DNA of 64,000 nucleotides from Burkholderia humptydooensis (lineage in GTDB: Bacteria; Pseudomonadota; Gammaproteobacteria; Burkholderiales; Burkholderiaceae), in assembly GCF_001513745.1 (NCBI RefSeq), contig NZ_CP013380.1, positions 3,162,001 to 3,226,000 on the forward strand, written 5' to 3'. Positions 10,074 to 20,400 of the stretch are shown piece by piece. The position numbers and the translations under genes are program-made. The first letter of the stretch is position 1, and each line of letters begins with the position of its first letter. The notes beneath the pieces are model-generated. The model did no database searches. It worked only from the letters and a program-made list of their open reading frames with translations, and had not been told where the DNA came from.

Positions 10074-10643
10074 TCAGGTTTTCGGCAGCGTGACACCGCG
10101 CTGGCCCTGATACTTGCCGCCGCGGTCGGCGTACGACACGTCGCAGACTTCGTCGCTCTCGAAGAAGAGCACCTGCGCGACGCCCTCGTTCGCGTAGATC
10201 TTCGCGGGCAGCGGCGTCGTGTTCGAGAATTCGAGCGTCACGTAGCCTTCCCATTCGGGCTCGAACGGCGTCACGTTGACGATGATCCCGCAGCGCGCGT
10301 AAGTCGACTTGCCGAGGCACACCGTCAGCACGGTGCGCGGAATGCGGAAGTACTCGACGGTGCGCGCGAGCGCGAACGAGTTCGGCGGGATGATGCACAC
10401 GTCGCCCTTGAAATCGACGAACGAGCCCTCGTCGAAGTTCTTCGGATCGACGATCGTCGAATTGATGTTCGTGAAGATCTTGAATTCGTCCGCGCAGCGG
10501 ATGTCATAGCCGTAGCTCGACGTGCCGTAGCTGACGATCTTGCGGCCGTCCGCGGCGGCGCGAACCTGATCGGGCACGAACGGCTCGATCATCTTGTGCT
10601 CTTCGGCCATGCGCCGAATCCACTTGTCGGACTTGATGCTCAT
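10074..10643 (-). CDS. dcd: dCTP deaminase
   Basis: Deaminates dCTP to dUTP, feeding dUMP for thymidylate synthesis. The 189-residue product has the normal length. Conserved segments include [13 protein letters not shown], the HPG-equivalent region [21 protein letters not shown] containing the catalytic Glu, and the C-terminal [14 protein letters not shown] that closes over the nucleotide. (The middle segment is quoted in family form: [17 protein letters not shown].) It lies 102 bp upstream of the decarboxylase in the same direction and is separated from sodC by a hairpin. Confidence 0.96.
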   Translation of the reverse strand: MSIKSDKWIRRMAEEHKMIEPFVPDQVRAAADGRKIVSYGTSSYGYDIRCADEFKIFTNINSTIVDPKNFDEGSFVDFKGDVCIIPPNSFALARTVEYFRIPRTVLTVCLGKSTYARCGIIVNVTPFEPEWEGYVTLEFSNTTPLPAKIYANEGVAQVLFFESDEVCDVSYADRGGKYQGQRGVTLPKT

Positions 10644-10679
10644 AAAAAGGCGCCGGAAAACGCTGCTATCGGGAAGGAA

Positions 10680-10700
10680 GCCGCCGGACGGTCCGGCGGC
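10680..10700 (-). terminator. hairpin downstream of the SodC-like gene
   Basis: A 9-bp GC-rich stem (GCCGCCGGA/TCCGGCGGC, 3-nt loop) is followed on the minus strand by TTCCTTCCC. It lies 46 bp past the SodC-like stop and before dcd. The T-tract is weak, so it may be only a partial terminator. Confidence 0.5.
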
Positions 10701-10746
10701 CACGAAAGGCGCACATTTTACGCGATCGCGAACGGACCGACTCGCG

Positions 10747-11286
10747 TCATTGCCGCACGACGCCGCACGCGAGCGCGGGGCCCGCGCCGTGCTGCGGGAA
10801 CGCCGGATCGCCCGGATCGCGATGGACGAGCACCGAGCGGCCGAGCACCGAGCGCACGCCGTCGAGCGCGAGGTCCGGCGCGGTGATGAACCCCGCCGCG
10901 ACGCCGTTCGCGTCCGCATGGATGTTGCCGAGGTCGCCGCCGACGCGCGCGCCCGCGCGCAGCCGGTCGGCCGCGGGCGCGAACACCGCGCCCGCGCTCG
11001 AGCCGTCGGCGGCGTTGCAGTCGCCGCGCTCGTGAACCTGCAACGCGTGGTCGCTGTTGGGCGGCAGGCCCGCGAAGTTGTACGTGACCTGCACGCCGTC
11101 CGGGCGTTCGGCGAGCGTCACCGTGCCGCGCGCCTGGCTGCCGACGGTCGGCTGGAGCAGCGCGTCGGCGCGCTTTTCGTGTTGCGATGCAAAAGTAGTG
11201 CAGCCGGCCAAAAGGCCGATGGCGGCCAGGACGAGCGGCGCATTGAGCGCGAGCCACCCCGGCACGCCGTCGAGTCGTCGTTTCAT
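10747..11286 (-). CDS. sodC: SodC-like (Cu,Zn superoxide dismutase family) lipoprotein with incomplete metal site
   Basis: A 179-residue envelope lipoprotein. The lipobox LAGC ends at Cys29, which fixes ATG 11286 as the start even though the frame is open to 11388. The SOD fold is recognisable: [33 protein letters not shown], and [12 protein letters not shown] with the paired cysteines Cys90 and Cys174. Aligned by eye to bacterial SodC, His80, His85 and His155 match metal or copper positions. The other copper His (H-V-H in the family) is Gln83. The zinc-loop histidines between residues 97 and 116 are missing. Family membership is clear; dismutase activity is uncertain. Confidence 0.8.
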   Translation of the reverse strand: MKRRLDGVPGWLALNAPLVLAAIGLLAGCTTFASQHEKRADALLQPTVGSQARGTVTLAERPDGVQVTYNFAGLPPNSDHALQVHERGDCNAADGSSAGAVFAPAADRLRAGARVGGDLGNIHADANGVAAGFITAPDLALDGVRSVLGRSVLVHRDPGDPAFPQHGAGPALACGVVRQ

Positions 11287-11418
11287 GCGATCCTCATGCC
11301 GGGCGAAACGCTCGGGCGAGCGCCCGCCGGGCCGGTAAAGGGGACCTTCGGGAAAGTCGTCATGATACCGTGACTCGCGGCGCCGCAAACACCGCCCGAC
11401 GCGGGCCGGCGCGGGATT

Positions 11419-12507
11419 TTACGTATTTTGAACAACGATCGTCGGAAACTTCGACGACATGTCCCGCGCGCGCTCGGCGATCGCGATCGCAACGCCGCGC
11501 GCGATCGCGCGGTAGCGCTCGGCGAGCGCGCCGTTCGGGTCCGCCACGACGCTCGGCGCGCCGCTGTCCGCCTGCTCGCGAATCCGGATGTCGAGCGGCA
11601 GGCTGCCGAGCACGGCGACGCCGTATTCCTGCGCCATCCGCTCGGCGCCGCCCGCGCCGAACACATGCTCCTCGTGCCCGCAGTTCGAGCACACGTGGAT
11701 GCTCATGTTTTCGACGATGCCGAGAATCGGAATATTGACCTTCTCGAACATCTTGAGGCCCTTCTTCGCGTCGAGGAGCGCGATGTCCTGCGGCGTCGTG
11801 ACGATCACGGCGCCCGTCACCGGCACGCGCTGCGCGAGCGTCAACTGGATGTCACCCGTGCCGGGCGGCATGTCGACGATCAGGTAGTCGAGATCGCGCC
11901 AGTTGGTCTGGCGCAGGAGCTGCTCGAGCGCCGACGTCGCCATCGGGCCGCGCCACACCATCGGGTTGTCCTCGCCGACCAGAAAGCCGATCGAGTTCGC
12001 CTGCAGCCCGTGGCCGACGAGCGGGTTCATCGACTTGTTGTCGGGCGATTCGGGCCGCTCGTGGATGCCGAGCATCGTCGGCAGCGACGGGCCGTAGATG
12101 TCGGCGTCGAGGATGCCGACCGATGCGCCCTCCGCCGCGAGCGCGAGCGCGAGATTCACGGCCGTCGTGCTCTTGCCGACGCCGCCCTTGCCGGACGCGA
12201 CCGCGACGATGTTCTTCACGTTCGGCAACAGTTGCACGCCGCGCTGCACCGCATGCGCGACGATTTCCTGCGACACGTCGACGCGCGCGCTCCGCACGCC
12301 CGGCACTGCGGCAAGCGCGGCCAGGACGCGCGCGCGCGCGTCGTCGAACTGGCTCTTCGCCGGATAGCCGAGCACGACGCCGGCGGACACGGCGTCGCCG
12401 TCGATCGCCACGTTGCGGATGCCGCGGTGCGCCGCATACGGGCGGCCGGTGTTCGGGTCGACGACTGCCGCGAGTGCGGCGTCGACGAGCGCCCTGTCGA
12501 TACTCAT
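11419..12507 (-). CDS. apbC: iron-sulfur cluster carrier protein ApbC/Mrp
   Basis: A cytoplasmic P-loop ATPase that carries [4Fe-4S] clusters to apoproteins. The 362-residue product has an N-terminal DUF59/MIP18-like domain (about 1-90), then the deviant Walker A GKGGVGKST at 106-114, DADIYGPS at 134-141 and the cluster-binding CxxC (CSNC, 273-276). Start ATG 12507 gives the standard MSIDRALVDAAL N-terminus. It is monocistronic, 132 bp upstream of the SodC-like gene. In Burkholderiales it is often, as here, back to back with metG. Confidence 0.95.
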   Translation of the reverse strand: MSIDRALVDAALAAVVDPNTGRPYAAHRGIRNVAIDGDAVSAGVVLGYPAKSQFDDARARVLAALAAVPGVRSARVDVSQEIVAHAVQRGVQLLPNVKNIVAVASGKGGVGKSTTAVNLALALAAEGASVGILDADIYGPSLPTMLGIHERPESPDNKSMNPLVGHGLQANSIGFLVGEDNPMVWRGPMATSALEQLLRQTNWRDLDYLIVDMPPGTGDIQLTLAQRVPVTGAVIVTTPQDIALLDAKKGLKMFEKVNIPILGIVENMSIHVCSNCGHEEHVFGAGGAERMAQEYGVAVLGSLPLDIRIREQADSGAPSVVADPNGALAERYRAIARGVAIAIAERARDMSSKFPTIVVQNT

Positions 12508-12884
12508 CGAAACTCCGTGGGAACGTCGCTCAAAATCGCCCAAAAGGTCAATAATCTTCAAATATCCGGGCGTAAAGCGAGAAAAGTGAAAGAATTTATT
12601 GCACGCCATTGCGCAAAGCCGACTTGCGGCGCAATCTTCGCGGGCGGCGCGCATCGGGGCCACATCGGTGGCCACACCGCCTATATTGTAGAGGCTGGGG
12701 CGCGCTCGATCCGAACAGCCATCCTGGCGAACGGGGCTTGTCGCGATGGCGACGGGCCCTTGACCGGACGCCGGACGGATCGGGGCGTTCGCGCGCCCGC
12801 ATGATCGTCGGCGCGCGGGCCGCCCCCGCCGAAAGAGCAGTTCTTTTTTTGTTCTTGTCGAGTCACTCAAGAGAGGAAACCAAG
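12508..12884. other. 377-bp intergenic region between apbC and the OmpA-like gene
   Basis: Divergent promoter region with no supportable gene. An AT-richer stretch at 12540-12610 precedes apbC; on the minus strand TTTACG, 17 bp, then TATTGA is a possible promoter. TATATT at 12682-12687 could be a -10 element for the plus-strand gene. Neither is strong. Confidence 0.4.
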
Positions 12885-13532
12885 ATGAATACCAAAATCG
12901 CGACGCGCTTGTCCGTATTCGCTCTCGCCGGCGCCCTGCTGGCGGGCTGCGCGACCCAGCAAGGCACCAACACGGCTGTCGGCACCGGCACGGGCGCCGC
13001 GCTCGGCGCGGGCATCGGCGCGCTGGCTGGCGGCGGCAAGGGCGCGGCGATCGGCGCCGGCGTCGGCGCGCTCGTCGGCGGCGTGACGGGTTACAACTGG
13101 CAAGCGATCAAGAACAAGCTCGCGCCGTCGGCGCAGCAGACGGGCACGCAGGTCACCGAGCAGCCGGATGGCTCGCTCAAGCTGAACGTGCCGAGCTCGG
13201 TCACGTTCGCGACCAACCAGTACGCGGTCACGCCGGCCTTCACGCCGCTCCTGAACGACCTCGCGACGACGCTGAACCAGAACCCGCAGATCACCGCGTC
13301 GGTCGTCGGCTACACCGACAGCACGGGCTCGGCCGCGTACAACCAGACGCTGTCGCAGAATCGCGCGCAGAGCGTCGTGAACGCGCTCTCGCAACGCAGC
13401 GTGGCGGCGAGCCGCCTGTCCGCGCAGGGCATGGGCGCATCGAACCCGATCGCCGACAACGCGACGGAAGCCGGCCGCGCGCAAAACCGCCGCGTCGAGA
13501 TTTACCTGCGCGCACCGCAAGCGGCACAGTAA
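12885..13532 (+). CDS. OmpA-family lipoprotein (glycine-zipper plus OmpA domain)
   Basis: A 215-residue outer-membrane lipoprotein. The signal peptide ends in LLAGC, lipidated at Cys22. A Gly/Ala-rich glycine-zipper segment (about 30-70) with GAALGAGIGALAGG-type repeats follows, as in YiaD. The C-terminal OmpA-like peptidoglycan-binding domain (about 105-210) has NPQITASVVGYTDSTG and NRRVEIYL. The start is fixed by GAGAGGAAAC just before ATG 12885. It probably anchors the outer membrane to peptidoglycan. It is monocistronic; the next strong signal is a terminator 170 bp downstream. Confidence 0.92.
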   Translation: MNTKIATRLSVFALAGALLAGCATQQGTNTAVGTGTGAALGAGIGALAGGGKGAAIGAGVGALVGGVTGYNWQAIKNKLAPSAQQTGTQVTEQPDGSLKLNVPSSVTFATNQYAVTPAFTPLLNDLATTLNQNPQITASVVGYTDSTGSAAYNQTLSQNRAQSVVNALSQRSVAASRLSAQGMGASNPIADNATEAGRAQNRRVEIYLRAPQAAQ

Positions 13533-13702
13533 ATCCGACCGACTCGGAGAATGGCGCGCCGAGCCCCGCCGCACAAGGCTTTCGAGGCGATTCGTAACAA
13601 CTCGAAAAAATTTTCGAACTTCTTGCGAGCGGCGTAGTCTCTCTTTACGGTACGTGACTGGTGCTGCCGGCGCGTCACCATTCTCCTCTTGTCGTTGTTG
13701 CT

Positions 13703-13731
13703 CCGGGGCAAAGTCCGCCCCGGTTTTTTTT
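13703..13731 (+). terminator. intrinsic terminator
   Basis: Perfect 7-bp stem CCGGGGC/GCCCCGG (13703-13709 and 13717-13723) with a 7-nt loop, followed by eight Ts. The strongest rho-independent terminator in this half of the window. Confidence 0.9.
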
Positions 13732-13969
13732 GCCCGCACGCAGCCTGGCTGCAGCGCAATATTTCTTCTGCCGCGCCAGCGCTGCCCGGCACCGAATCGC
13801 CGGCGTCAATCTAGCCGTCCCGCCCCAATCTTTCAATCCGCAAGTCATCATGCTTCGTGACATGCGGCCGAAGCAGCCGATGCGCCGCCGTCGCGCGCGG
13901 GATCGCAACCCCGCGCGACGGGCGCAACCGCGCGCGGCCCGCCCGCACATCGGCAGGCGGCCGCCCTGC

Positions 13970-13975
13970 TAGAAT
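13970..13975 (+). promoter_or_regulatory. -10-like element upstream of metG
   Basis: TAGAAT in the context GCTAGAATCGCAG, 46 bp before the metG ATG, the same context as before argH. No clear -35. Confidence 0.4.
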
Positions 13976-14021
13976 CGCAGTTTCCCTACGATTTTCCGCA
14001 AGCAGTCCCTTCAGAGACCCT

Positions 14022-16178
14022 ATGTCCGCATCCGACCTCACCTCCGTGCAGGCCGGCGCGCCGCAAGGCCGCCGCCAGATCCTCGTCACGTCCGCGCTGC
14101 CCTATGCGAACGGGCAGATTCACATCGGCCACCTGGTCGAGTACATCCAGACCGACATCTGGGTGCGGACGATGCGAATGCACGGTCACGAGATCTACTA
14201 CATCGGCGCGGACGACACGCACGGCACGCCCGTCATGCTGCGCGCCGAGCAGGAAGGCGTGAGCCCGAAGCAACTGATCGAGCGCGTGTGGCGCGAGCAC
14301 AAGCGCGATTTCGACAGCTTCGGGGTTTCGTTCGACAACTTCTACACGACCGACTCGGACGAGAACCGCGTGCTGAGCGAGAAGATCTATCTCGCGCTGA
14401 AGGAAGCGGGCTTCATCGCCGAGCGCGAGATCGAGCAGGCTTACGACCCCGTCAAGGAGATGTTCCTGCCGGACCGCTTCATCAAGGGCGAGTGTCCGAA
14501 GTGCCACGCGAAGGACCAGTACGGCGACAGTTGCGAAGTGTGCGGCACGACCTACCAGCCGACGGATCTCATCCATCCGTATTCGGTCGTCTCGGGCGCC
14601 GCGCCCGTGCGCAGGACGTCGACGCACTACTTCTTCCGCCTGTCCGATCCGCGCTGCGAGGCGTTCCTGCGCGAATGGGTGAGCGGCCTCGCGCAGCCCG
14701 AAGCGACCAACAAGATGCGCGAATGGCTCGGCGACGCGGGCGAAGCGAAGCTCGCCGACTGGGACATCTCGCGCGACGCGCCGTACTTCGGCTTCGAGAT
14801 CCCCGGCGCGCCCGGCAAGTATTTCTACGTGTGGCTCGACGCGCCCGTCGGCTACTACGCGAGCTTCAAGAACCTGTGCGAGCAGCGCGGCATCGATTTC
14901 GACGCGTGGATCAACAAGGATTCGACGACCGAGCAGTATCACTTCATCGGCAAGGACATCCTGTACTTCCACACGCTGTTCTGGCCCGCGATGCTCGAGT
15001 TCTCGGGCCACCGCACGCCGACCAACGTGTTCGCGCACGGCTTCCTGACGGTGGACGGCGCGAAGATGTCGAAGTCGCGCGGCACGTTCATCACCGCGCA
15101 GAGCTACATCGACACGGGCCTGAACCCCGAATGGCTGCGCTACTACTTCGCCGCGAAGCTGAACGCGACGATGGAAGACATCGACCTGAACCTCGAGGAC
15201 TTCCAGGCGCGCGTGAACAGCGACCTCGTCGGCAAGTACGTGAACATCGCGAGCCGCGCGGCCGGCTTCCTGATCAAGCGCTTCGACGGCCGCGTGCAGG
15301 CGAGCGCAATGAATCATCCGCTCGTCGCGACGCTGCGCGACGCGATTGCGCAGATCGCCGCGCACTACGAGGCGCGCGAGTACGGCCGCGCGCTGCGCCA
15401 GACGATGGAGCTCGCGGATGCGGTCAACGGTTACGTCGACACCGCGAAGCCGTGGGAGCTCGCGAAGGACCCCGTGAACGCGGTCGCGCTGCACGAAACC
15501 TGCAGCGTGAGCCTCGAGGCGTTCCGCCTGCTGTCGCTCGCGCTCAAGCCCGTGCTGCCGCGCGTCGCGGAAGGCGTCGAGGCGTTCTTCGGCATCGCGC
15601 CGCTTACATGGGCCGACGCGGGCAAGCCGCTGTCGTCCGAGCAGCCGATCCGCGCATATCAGCACCTGATGACCCGCGTCGATCCGAAGCAGATCGACGC
15701 GCTCCTCGCGGCGAACCGCGGCTCGCTGCAGCGCGCGGCCGCCGCCGCGGCCGACGCGGGCGCGGGCGCGACGAACGGGAAAAGCGCGAAGGCCGCGAAT
15801 GCGGCGAGCGCGGCGAGCGCTGGCGACGGCGCATCGCCGATCATCTCGATCGACGATTTCGCGAAGATCGATCTGCGCATCGCGAAGATCGTCGCGTGCC
15901 AGGCGGTCGAAGGCTCGGACAAGCTGCTGCAGCTCACGCTCGACGTCGGCGAGGAGAAGACCCGCAACGTGTTCTCGGGCATCAAGTCCGCGTACCAGCC
16001 CGAGCAGCTCGTCGGCAAGCTGACGGTGATGGTCGCGAACCTCGCGCCGCGCAAGATGAAGTTCGGCCTGTCCGAAGGGATGGTGCTCGCCGCATCGGCG
16101 GCTGACGAGAAGGCCGAGCCGGGCCTCTACATTCTCGAGCCGCACGGCGGCGCGAAGCCTGGCATGCGCGTGAAGTAA
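14022..16178 (+). CDS. metG: methionyl-tRNA synthetase
   Basis: Charges tRNA-Met, essential in the cytoplasm. The 718-residue product shows the class I HIGH motif in [10 protein letters not shown] near the N-terminus. A zinc knuckle with two CxxC pairs (CPKC and CEVC) and the KMSKS loop at 348-352 are present. An Ala/Lys-rich linker at about 575-605 ([12 protein letters not shown]) separates the catalytic body from a C-terminal Trbp111-like tRNA-binding domain (about 610-718, [20 protein letters not shown]), the long dimeric form. The linker varies in length among relatives. ATG 14022 ([12 protein letters not shown]) is the conserved Burkholderia start. Confidence 0.97.
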   Translation: MSASDLTSVQAGAPQGRRQILVTSALPYANGQIHIGHLVEYIQTDIWVRTMRMHGHEIYYIGADDTHGTPVMLRAEQEGVSPKQLIERVWREHKRDFDSFGVSFDNFYTTDSDENRVLSEKIYLALKEAGFIAEREIEQAYDPVKEMFLPDRFIKGECPKCHAKDQYGDSCEVCGTTYQPTDLIHPYSVVSGAAPVRRTSTHYFFRLSDPRCEAFLREWVSGLAQPEATNKMREWLGDAGEAKLADWDISRDAPYFGFEIPGAPGKYFYVWLDAPVGYYASFKNLCEQRGIDFDAWINKDSTTEQYHFIGKDILYFHTLFWPAMLEFSGHRTPTNVFAHGFLTVDGAKMSKSRGTFITAQSYIDTGLNPEWLRYYFAAKLNATMEDIDLNLEDFQARVNSDLVGKYVNIASRAAGFLIKRFDGRVQASAMNHPLVATLRDAIAQIAAHYEAREYGRALRQTMELADAVNGYVDTAKPWELAKDPVNAVALHETCSVSLEAFRLLSLALKPVLPRVAEGVEAFFGIAPLTWADAGKPLSSEQPIRAYQHLMTRVDPKQIDALLAANRGSLQRAAAAAADAGAGATNGKSAKAANAASAASAGDGASPIISIDDFAKIDLRIAKIVACQAVEGSDKLLQLTLDVGEEKTRNVFSGIKSAYQPEQLVGKLTVMVANLAPRKMKFGLSEGMVLAASAADEKAEPGLYILEPHGGAKPGMRVK

Positions 16179-16204
16179 GCGCGCGACGCCGATGCGCGCG
16201 AACG

Positions 16205-16848
16205 TCACGGCTTCACGCCCGTCACGAGGCTGAAATACCCGGAATCGTCTCGATCGCCATCCGGCGGCGGCGAGCGGCCCGCCCTTGTCGTCGCGAGATA
16301 CAGCACCTCGTGCAGCACGATGCGCCCGCCACACGGCAGCGCATCGAAGCTCTTGCGCACGAGCGCCGCGCTCCTGTCGGCCGGCCAGCCGTGAAAGATG
16401 TTCGAGTAGAAATGCAGATCGGCCGCAGGGAACGGATCGCGCCACATGTCGCCCGGATGCAGCGCCACGCGCTCGCGCCAGCGCGCAGCGACGGCCACGC
16501 CGACAGCGCGCCGACCGCGTTCGCGCCCGAGCCGCCGCCGACGTCGAGCATCACGCGATGCCGCGCGAGGTCGAGCTTGGTCGGCCACGCCAGCGCGTGT
16601 GACGCGCTCAGGCTTTCCATCGCGCGCATGAAACGCATGCCGAGCGCGACCGACGCGTTGACGAGCGCCTCGGCGGGCCGCCGCGCAAGGCCGAGCGCGG
16701 CGCCGATTTCGTCGAGCGTGCGCGGGCCCTCGCCCAGCCGCTCGAACAGGCCCAGCCGATGCGCGATCAGCATCGCCGGATAGACGAACAGATTCGTCGC
16801 GACGTCGAATACGGCGGCGGCGTCGTAGCGCGGGAGTGCGTGCGTCAT
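16205..16848 (-). pseudogene. O-methyltransferase remnant, frameshifted and internally deleted
   Basis: The 5' part (from ATG 16848, MTHALPRYDAAAVFDVATNL) is the dimerisation domain of a plant-type/AdoMet O-methyltransferase. It continues to the SAM motif LDVGGGSGANAVGALSAWPSL. The frame then shifts near 16490, and the remaining matches (GDMWRDPFPAADLHFYSN, FHGWPADRSAALVRKSF, GGRIVLHEVLY, YFSLVTGVKP) are in another frame. About 20-25 residues usually found after motif I and about 50 before the C-terminal FSLVTG are missing, so there are deletions besides the frameshift. ATG overlaps the stop of the upstream broken gene (ATGA). Confidence 0.8.
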
Positions 16849-17440
16849 GGCGTTTCCACCGAGACGGACGGCGCGCCGACGCGGGCGATCTCGCCTGCCG
16901 CTTCGTGCGTCCACGCGGCGAACGCGTCGAACACCCGGTCGACGGGCGCGACGCAGCGCCGCCGCTTCGCAGCGTCGAGCTCGATGCCGCTCAATTGCGC
17001 ATGCTCGCGCGCGAAGTGATACGCGCCCACGTAACGCAGCTCGCGCCCCGTCTGCGCCTGTACCTCGTCGGCGAGCCGCGTCGTCAGCGCGAGCAGCACG
17101 TTGCCGGTTTCCTCGATCGCCTCGACGATCGCGCACAGCTCGTACATCGGCAAACGGCATCGGTGCGTGTCGTCGTTCCACAGCGCGCGCAGCGCATCCG
17201 TCATCGTGGTCTCGCGGCTCCAGCCGAGCCTCTCCAGATCCTTGAGAAGCCACCACGGCCAATGACGATCGTCTTCGCGCGTGTGCGCGTTGACGCGCGG
17301 CGGCAGGCGGTCGTCGCGCAGCGAGGCGAAAGCGGCAGCGTCGCGTACCGCTGCGTTCTGCGCATGATGTGGGTCAGCACGGTCATAGGTACGCGCCCTC
17401 GTATCGCCGCCGTTTCGTCGACGATATCTTTCGTCTGCAT
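16845..17440 (-). pseudogene. conserved hypothetical protein, frameshifted
   Basis: The gene opens at ATG 17440 (MQTKDIVDETAAIRGRVPMT), runs about 35 residues, then loses frame around 17330-17345. The rest continues in a different frame, from AAFASLRDDRLPPRVNAHTR to GAPSVSVETP. The second part is Trp/His-rich and helical (DDRHWPWWLLKDLERLGW, YELCAIVEAIEETGNVLLAL). This is reminiscent of heme-oxygenase/TenA-like helical bundles, but no family is assigned with confidence. It is coupled to the downstream O-methyltransferase remnant by a 4-bp overlap, so the two formed one operon, now decaying. Confidence 0.7.
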
Positions 17441-17490
17441 GACGAACGATCGCGGCGGCTGCCTGCGCACCGATCACGCACGCTGCGCCG

Positions 17491-20400
17491 TCACCACCAG
17501 CGATCGAAGCGCCGCGTGTAGTTGAGGTCGACGCCCTGGAACGTGCCGCCGTAAGCGGAGATCGCCCAGAACCGCGTCAGGTTGATCGTCGCCTTGAACG
17601 CGTTGCTCGCCGACTGCAGCCCCTGCTCATAGCCGAGCACGAAGCGCTCGTTGATCGCCTTCGACACGAGCACGACCTGCGGATCGGTCAGCCCGACGTC
17701 GCTGCGGCCGACCGACACTTCGTCCAGCCCGACCGTCTGCGCGACGCGCTTGCCGGTCGCGCTGCCGAGCAGCGCGAGCGCCGTCGTCATCGCGTTCTGC
17801 TGGCCGAGGTTGTTGCCCTGGTCGGTGCCGTGGCCGAACAGGAGCCACGACAGCTTCTCGTTGTCGTTCACGTTCGGCTCGGACACGAGCCTCACGGCCG
17901 GCGACTGCACAGTGCCCGTCACCTGCACGCCCGCCTCGACTTCCTGGTTGCGGCGCATCGCGAGGATGTTGATGCCCGGATTCGACACCGGCCCGTTGAA
18001 CGTGAAGAAGCCGTTCTCGATCGCGAGCTTGCGGCCGAACGACGTGTACGTCGAGCCTTCCGTCACGCGCACGTTGCCGACCGCGCGCAGCGGCACGCCG
18101 GGCGCGCTCATCACGGTCACCGTGCCCGCGAGCCGCAGATCCGCGCCGTGGCCCTTAAAGCGGAAGTCGCGGCCGAGACCGATGTCGATGTTCGCGCGCG
18201 GCGCGAGCGACGGCGCGGGCTTCTCGGTCGCGGGCGCGGGCTTCGCGATCGCGGTGCCCGTCTTCGTCTCGCCGCGCTCGAGGCTGCCGGGGCGCACGAT
18301 CACGACGTCGTCCGACAGGTGCGGCGCCGCCTCTTCGGGCAAGTCGAACAGCGCGCGGTCGACGGTGAACTTGCCGTTGATCGCGATGCCGCCGCGCGGC
18401 GCGTCGTTCCCGACGACCGCCTTGCCCGACAGCGACAGCTTGCGGTCCGGCGCCGCGAAGAGCTCGAGCTTGTCGGCGACGATGCTCGCCGTCAGATCCG
18501 GCTCGCTGCCGTCCAGCCGCACGCGGCCGATCGCGCGCAGCGTGCCGTCGCCGCCGTGGAACTCGACCTGCTGGAACTCGACGAGGTTCTCGGTCAGGTT
18601 CACGCGCACGATCCCCTCCTTCAACTGCACGCCCTGGTCGACGAGCGTCGCCGACAGGTTGTCGCCCGTCAGCGTGCCCGAGAGCTTCGGCTTCGCGGGC
18701 GTGCCGGCGACGGTCAGCTTCAGCGCCGCGCGCCCGTCGAGCAGATAGCTCGGCCCGAACAGGCCGCCCGTCGATTGCAGCGCGGGCACGTCCGCGTCGA
18801 CGCGGCCCGCGAGCGGTCCGTCCTCGGCCACGCCGAACACGCCGTCGCGCAGCGCGAACGGCACCGCGACGTTCGCGTCGAACGTGCCGACGCGGCTCGC
18901 CTGCGCGTGCGCGGCCGCATTCAGCCGGTTGCCGGGCGCGAACGCCGCGCGCGCCGACAGATCGGTGATGCCGAACGAGGCGACGCCGCGTCCGGTCTCG
19001 ATCGTCACGTCGCCGCTGCGGCGCTTGATCTGCGCGTGGCCCGCGGCCGCATCGCCGAGCGTGACGTCCCAGTCGCCGTCGAGAATCAGGTCGGTGCGCA
19101 GCGGCGAGCGCTTGCCCGTGAGCTCCGCGCGGATCTCGAGCGCGCGCGCGACCGACAGGTTCGTGATCGCGCCCGCGGTGCGCAGCTTGCCGCGCTCGAG
19201 CGCGAACGACGTCAGGTCGAGCGTCGCGCCTTCGACGGACAGCTTCGCCGCGCTCAGCGTCACGCGCTGCGCGCCCGCCGAGATCGTGAGCGGCGTGTCG
19301 AGCGAAATCGACGGCGTGCCGCGGTTCGACAGCCGCGTGACGGTGCCGTCCCAGCGCATTCCGTCGCGCGCGTCGACGACGCCTCCGTTCGCCGCGACCG
19401 CGAGATTGATCACGCGCCCTTCGGCGATGCCGACCGCGGTCGCCTCGAACGTGTGCTTCGCGCGCGTGCCGTTCAGGTGCGCGGATAGCGTCCTCAGGCT
19501 GACCGCGCCGAGCGCGATGTCGCTCGCGTCGGCGGTGAACACGAGCGCGCCCTTCGCGCCATCGCGAATGTTCGCGCGGCCTTGCGCCGCGCCGATCCGG
19601 TTCGAGCCGAACACGACGCCCGCCGCCGTGTAGTCGGCGACGACGTTCGGGTGTGCGAACGATCCCGTCAGCTCGCCGTTCGCGCGCACGAGGCCCGCGA
19701 GACCGAAACCGAGGCGCTCGAGCTGCGGCGCGTCGACATTGAAGCGCAGCCGGTCGCCGGGCGCGCCGAAGCTGCCGCGCAAGTCGACCTGGTTGCCCGC
19801 GATCGACAGGTTCGCGTTGCTCGGCAGGACCCGCGCGCCCGCCATGTGCACGGTGCCTTCGCCCGTCATCGGCAGGCCGTCGTAGACGCTGTCGCCGAGC
19901 CTGAACTGCACCTTCGTCGAGAAGCCGGGCGCGAGCGCGCCCGTGGCGGCGAGCGTGCCGTTCACGCGCGCCGTGCCCGCCCGTGGGGCAATCGCCGCGC
20001 CTTGCGCGGTCCGCGCGCCCTTCGCGCCCTTCGCGCCCTTGCCGCCGCCCGCCTTCGCGCCGGACGGCGCGCCGGCTGCCGCCAGCGCGAGCGGATCGAA
20101 GTCGACGAGCTTCGCCTTCAGGTCGTAAGTCGAGCGCGCGTCGTGCTCGAGCGCGCCCGCGAGTTCGATGCGCCCCTTGCCCGCCGTCACGCGCGCATCG
20201 GCGATCGTCGTCCGTTTCGCGTCGAGCCGGACCTTCGCCTTCGCGCCGAGCGCGAGCCTCGCGTCGGCGAGATCGAAGTCGATCGTCTGCGCGCCCGGCT
20301 CGAGCGCGACGCCGACGGGCCCCGCGAGCCGCATCGGCCGCAGCGCGGCGACGAACGCGTTCGGATCGAGATTCGCGACCTTCAGGTCGAATTTGCCGCG

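Larger units (their letters stand above)
13533..14021. other. 489-bp intergenic region, OmpA-like gene to metG
   Basis: No protein gene is supported. The first 200 bp end in a textbook terminator (13703-13731), 170 bp after the stop codon, so either the ompA-like mRNA has a long 3' UTR or a small RNA is encoded. The remaining part is GC-rich and holds the metG promoter region (TAGAAT at 13970-13975). Confidence 0.6.

Noticed and set aside
7755..10886. Very long open frame on the plus strand opposite the decarboxylase and dcd
   Set aside because: It is the antisense of high-GC genes with clear protein families; its translation is Arg/Asp/Val-rich and has no recognisable domain.
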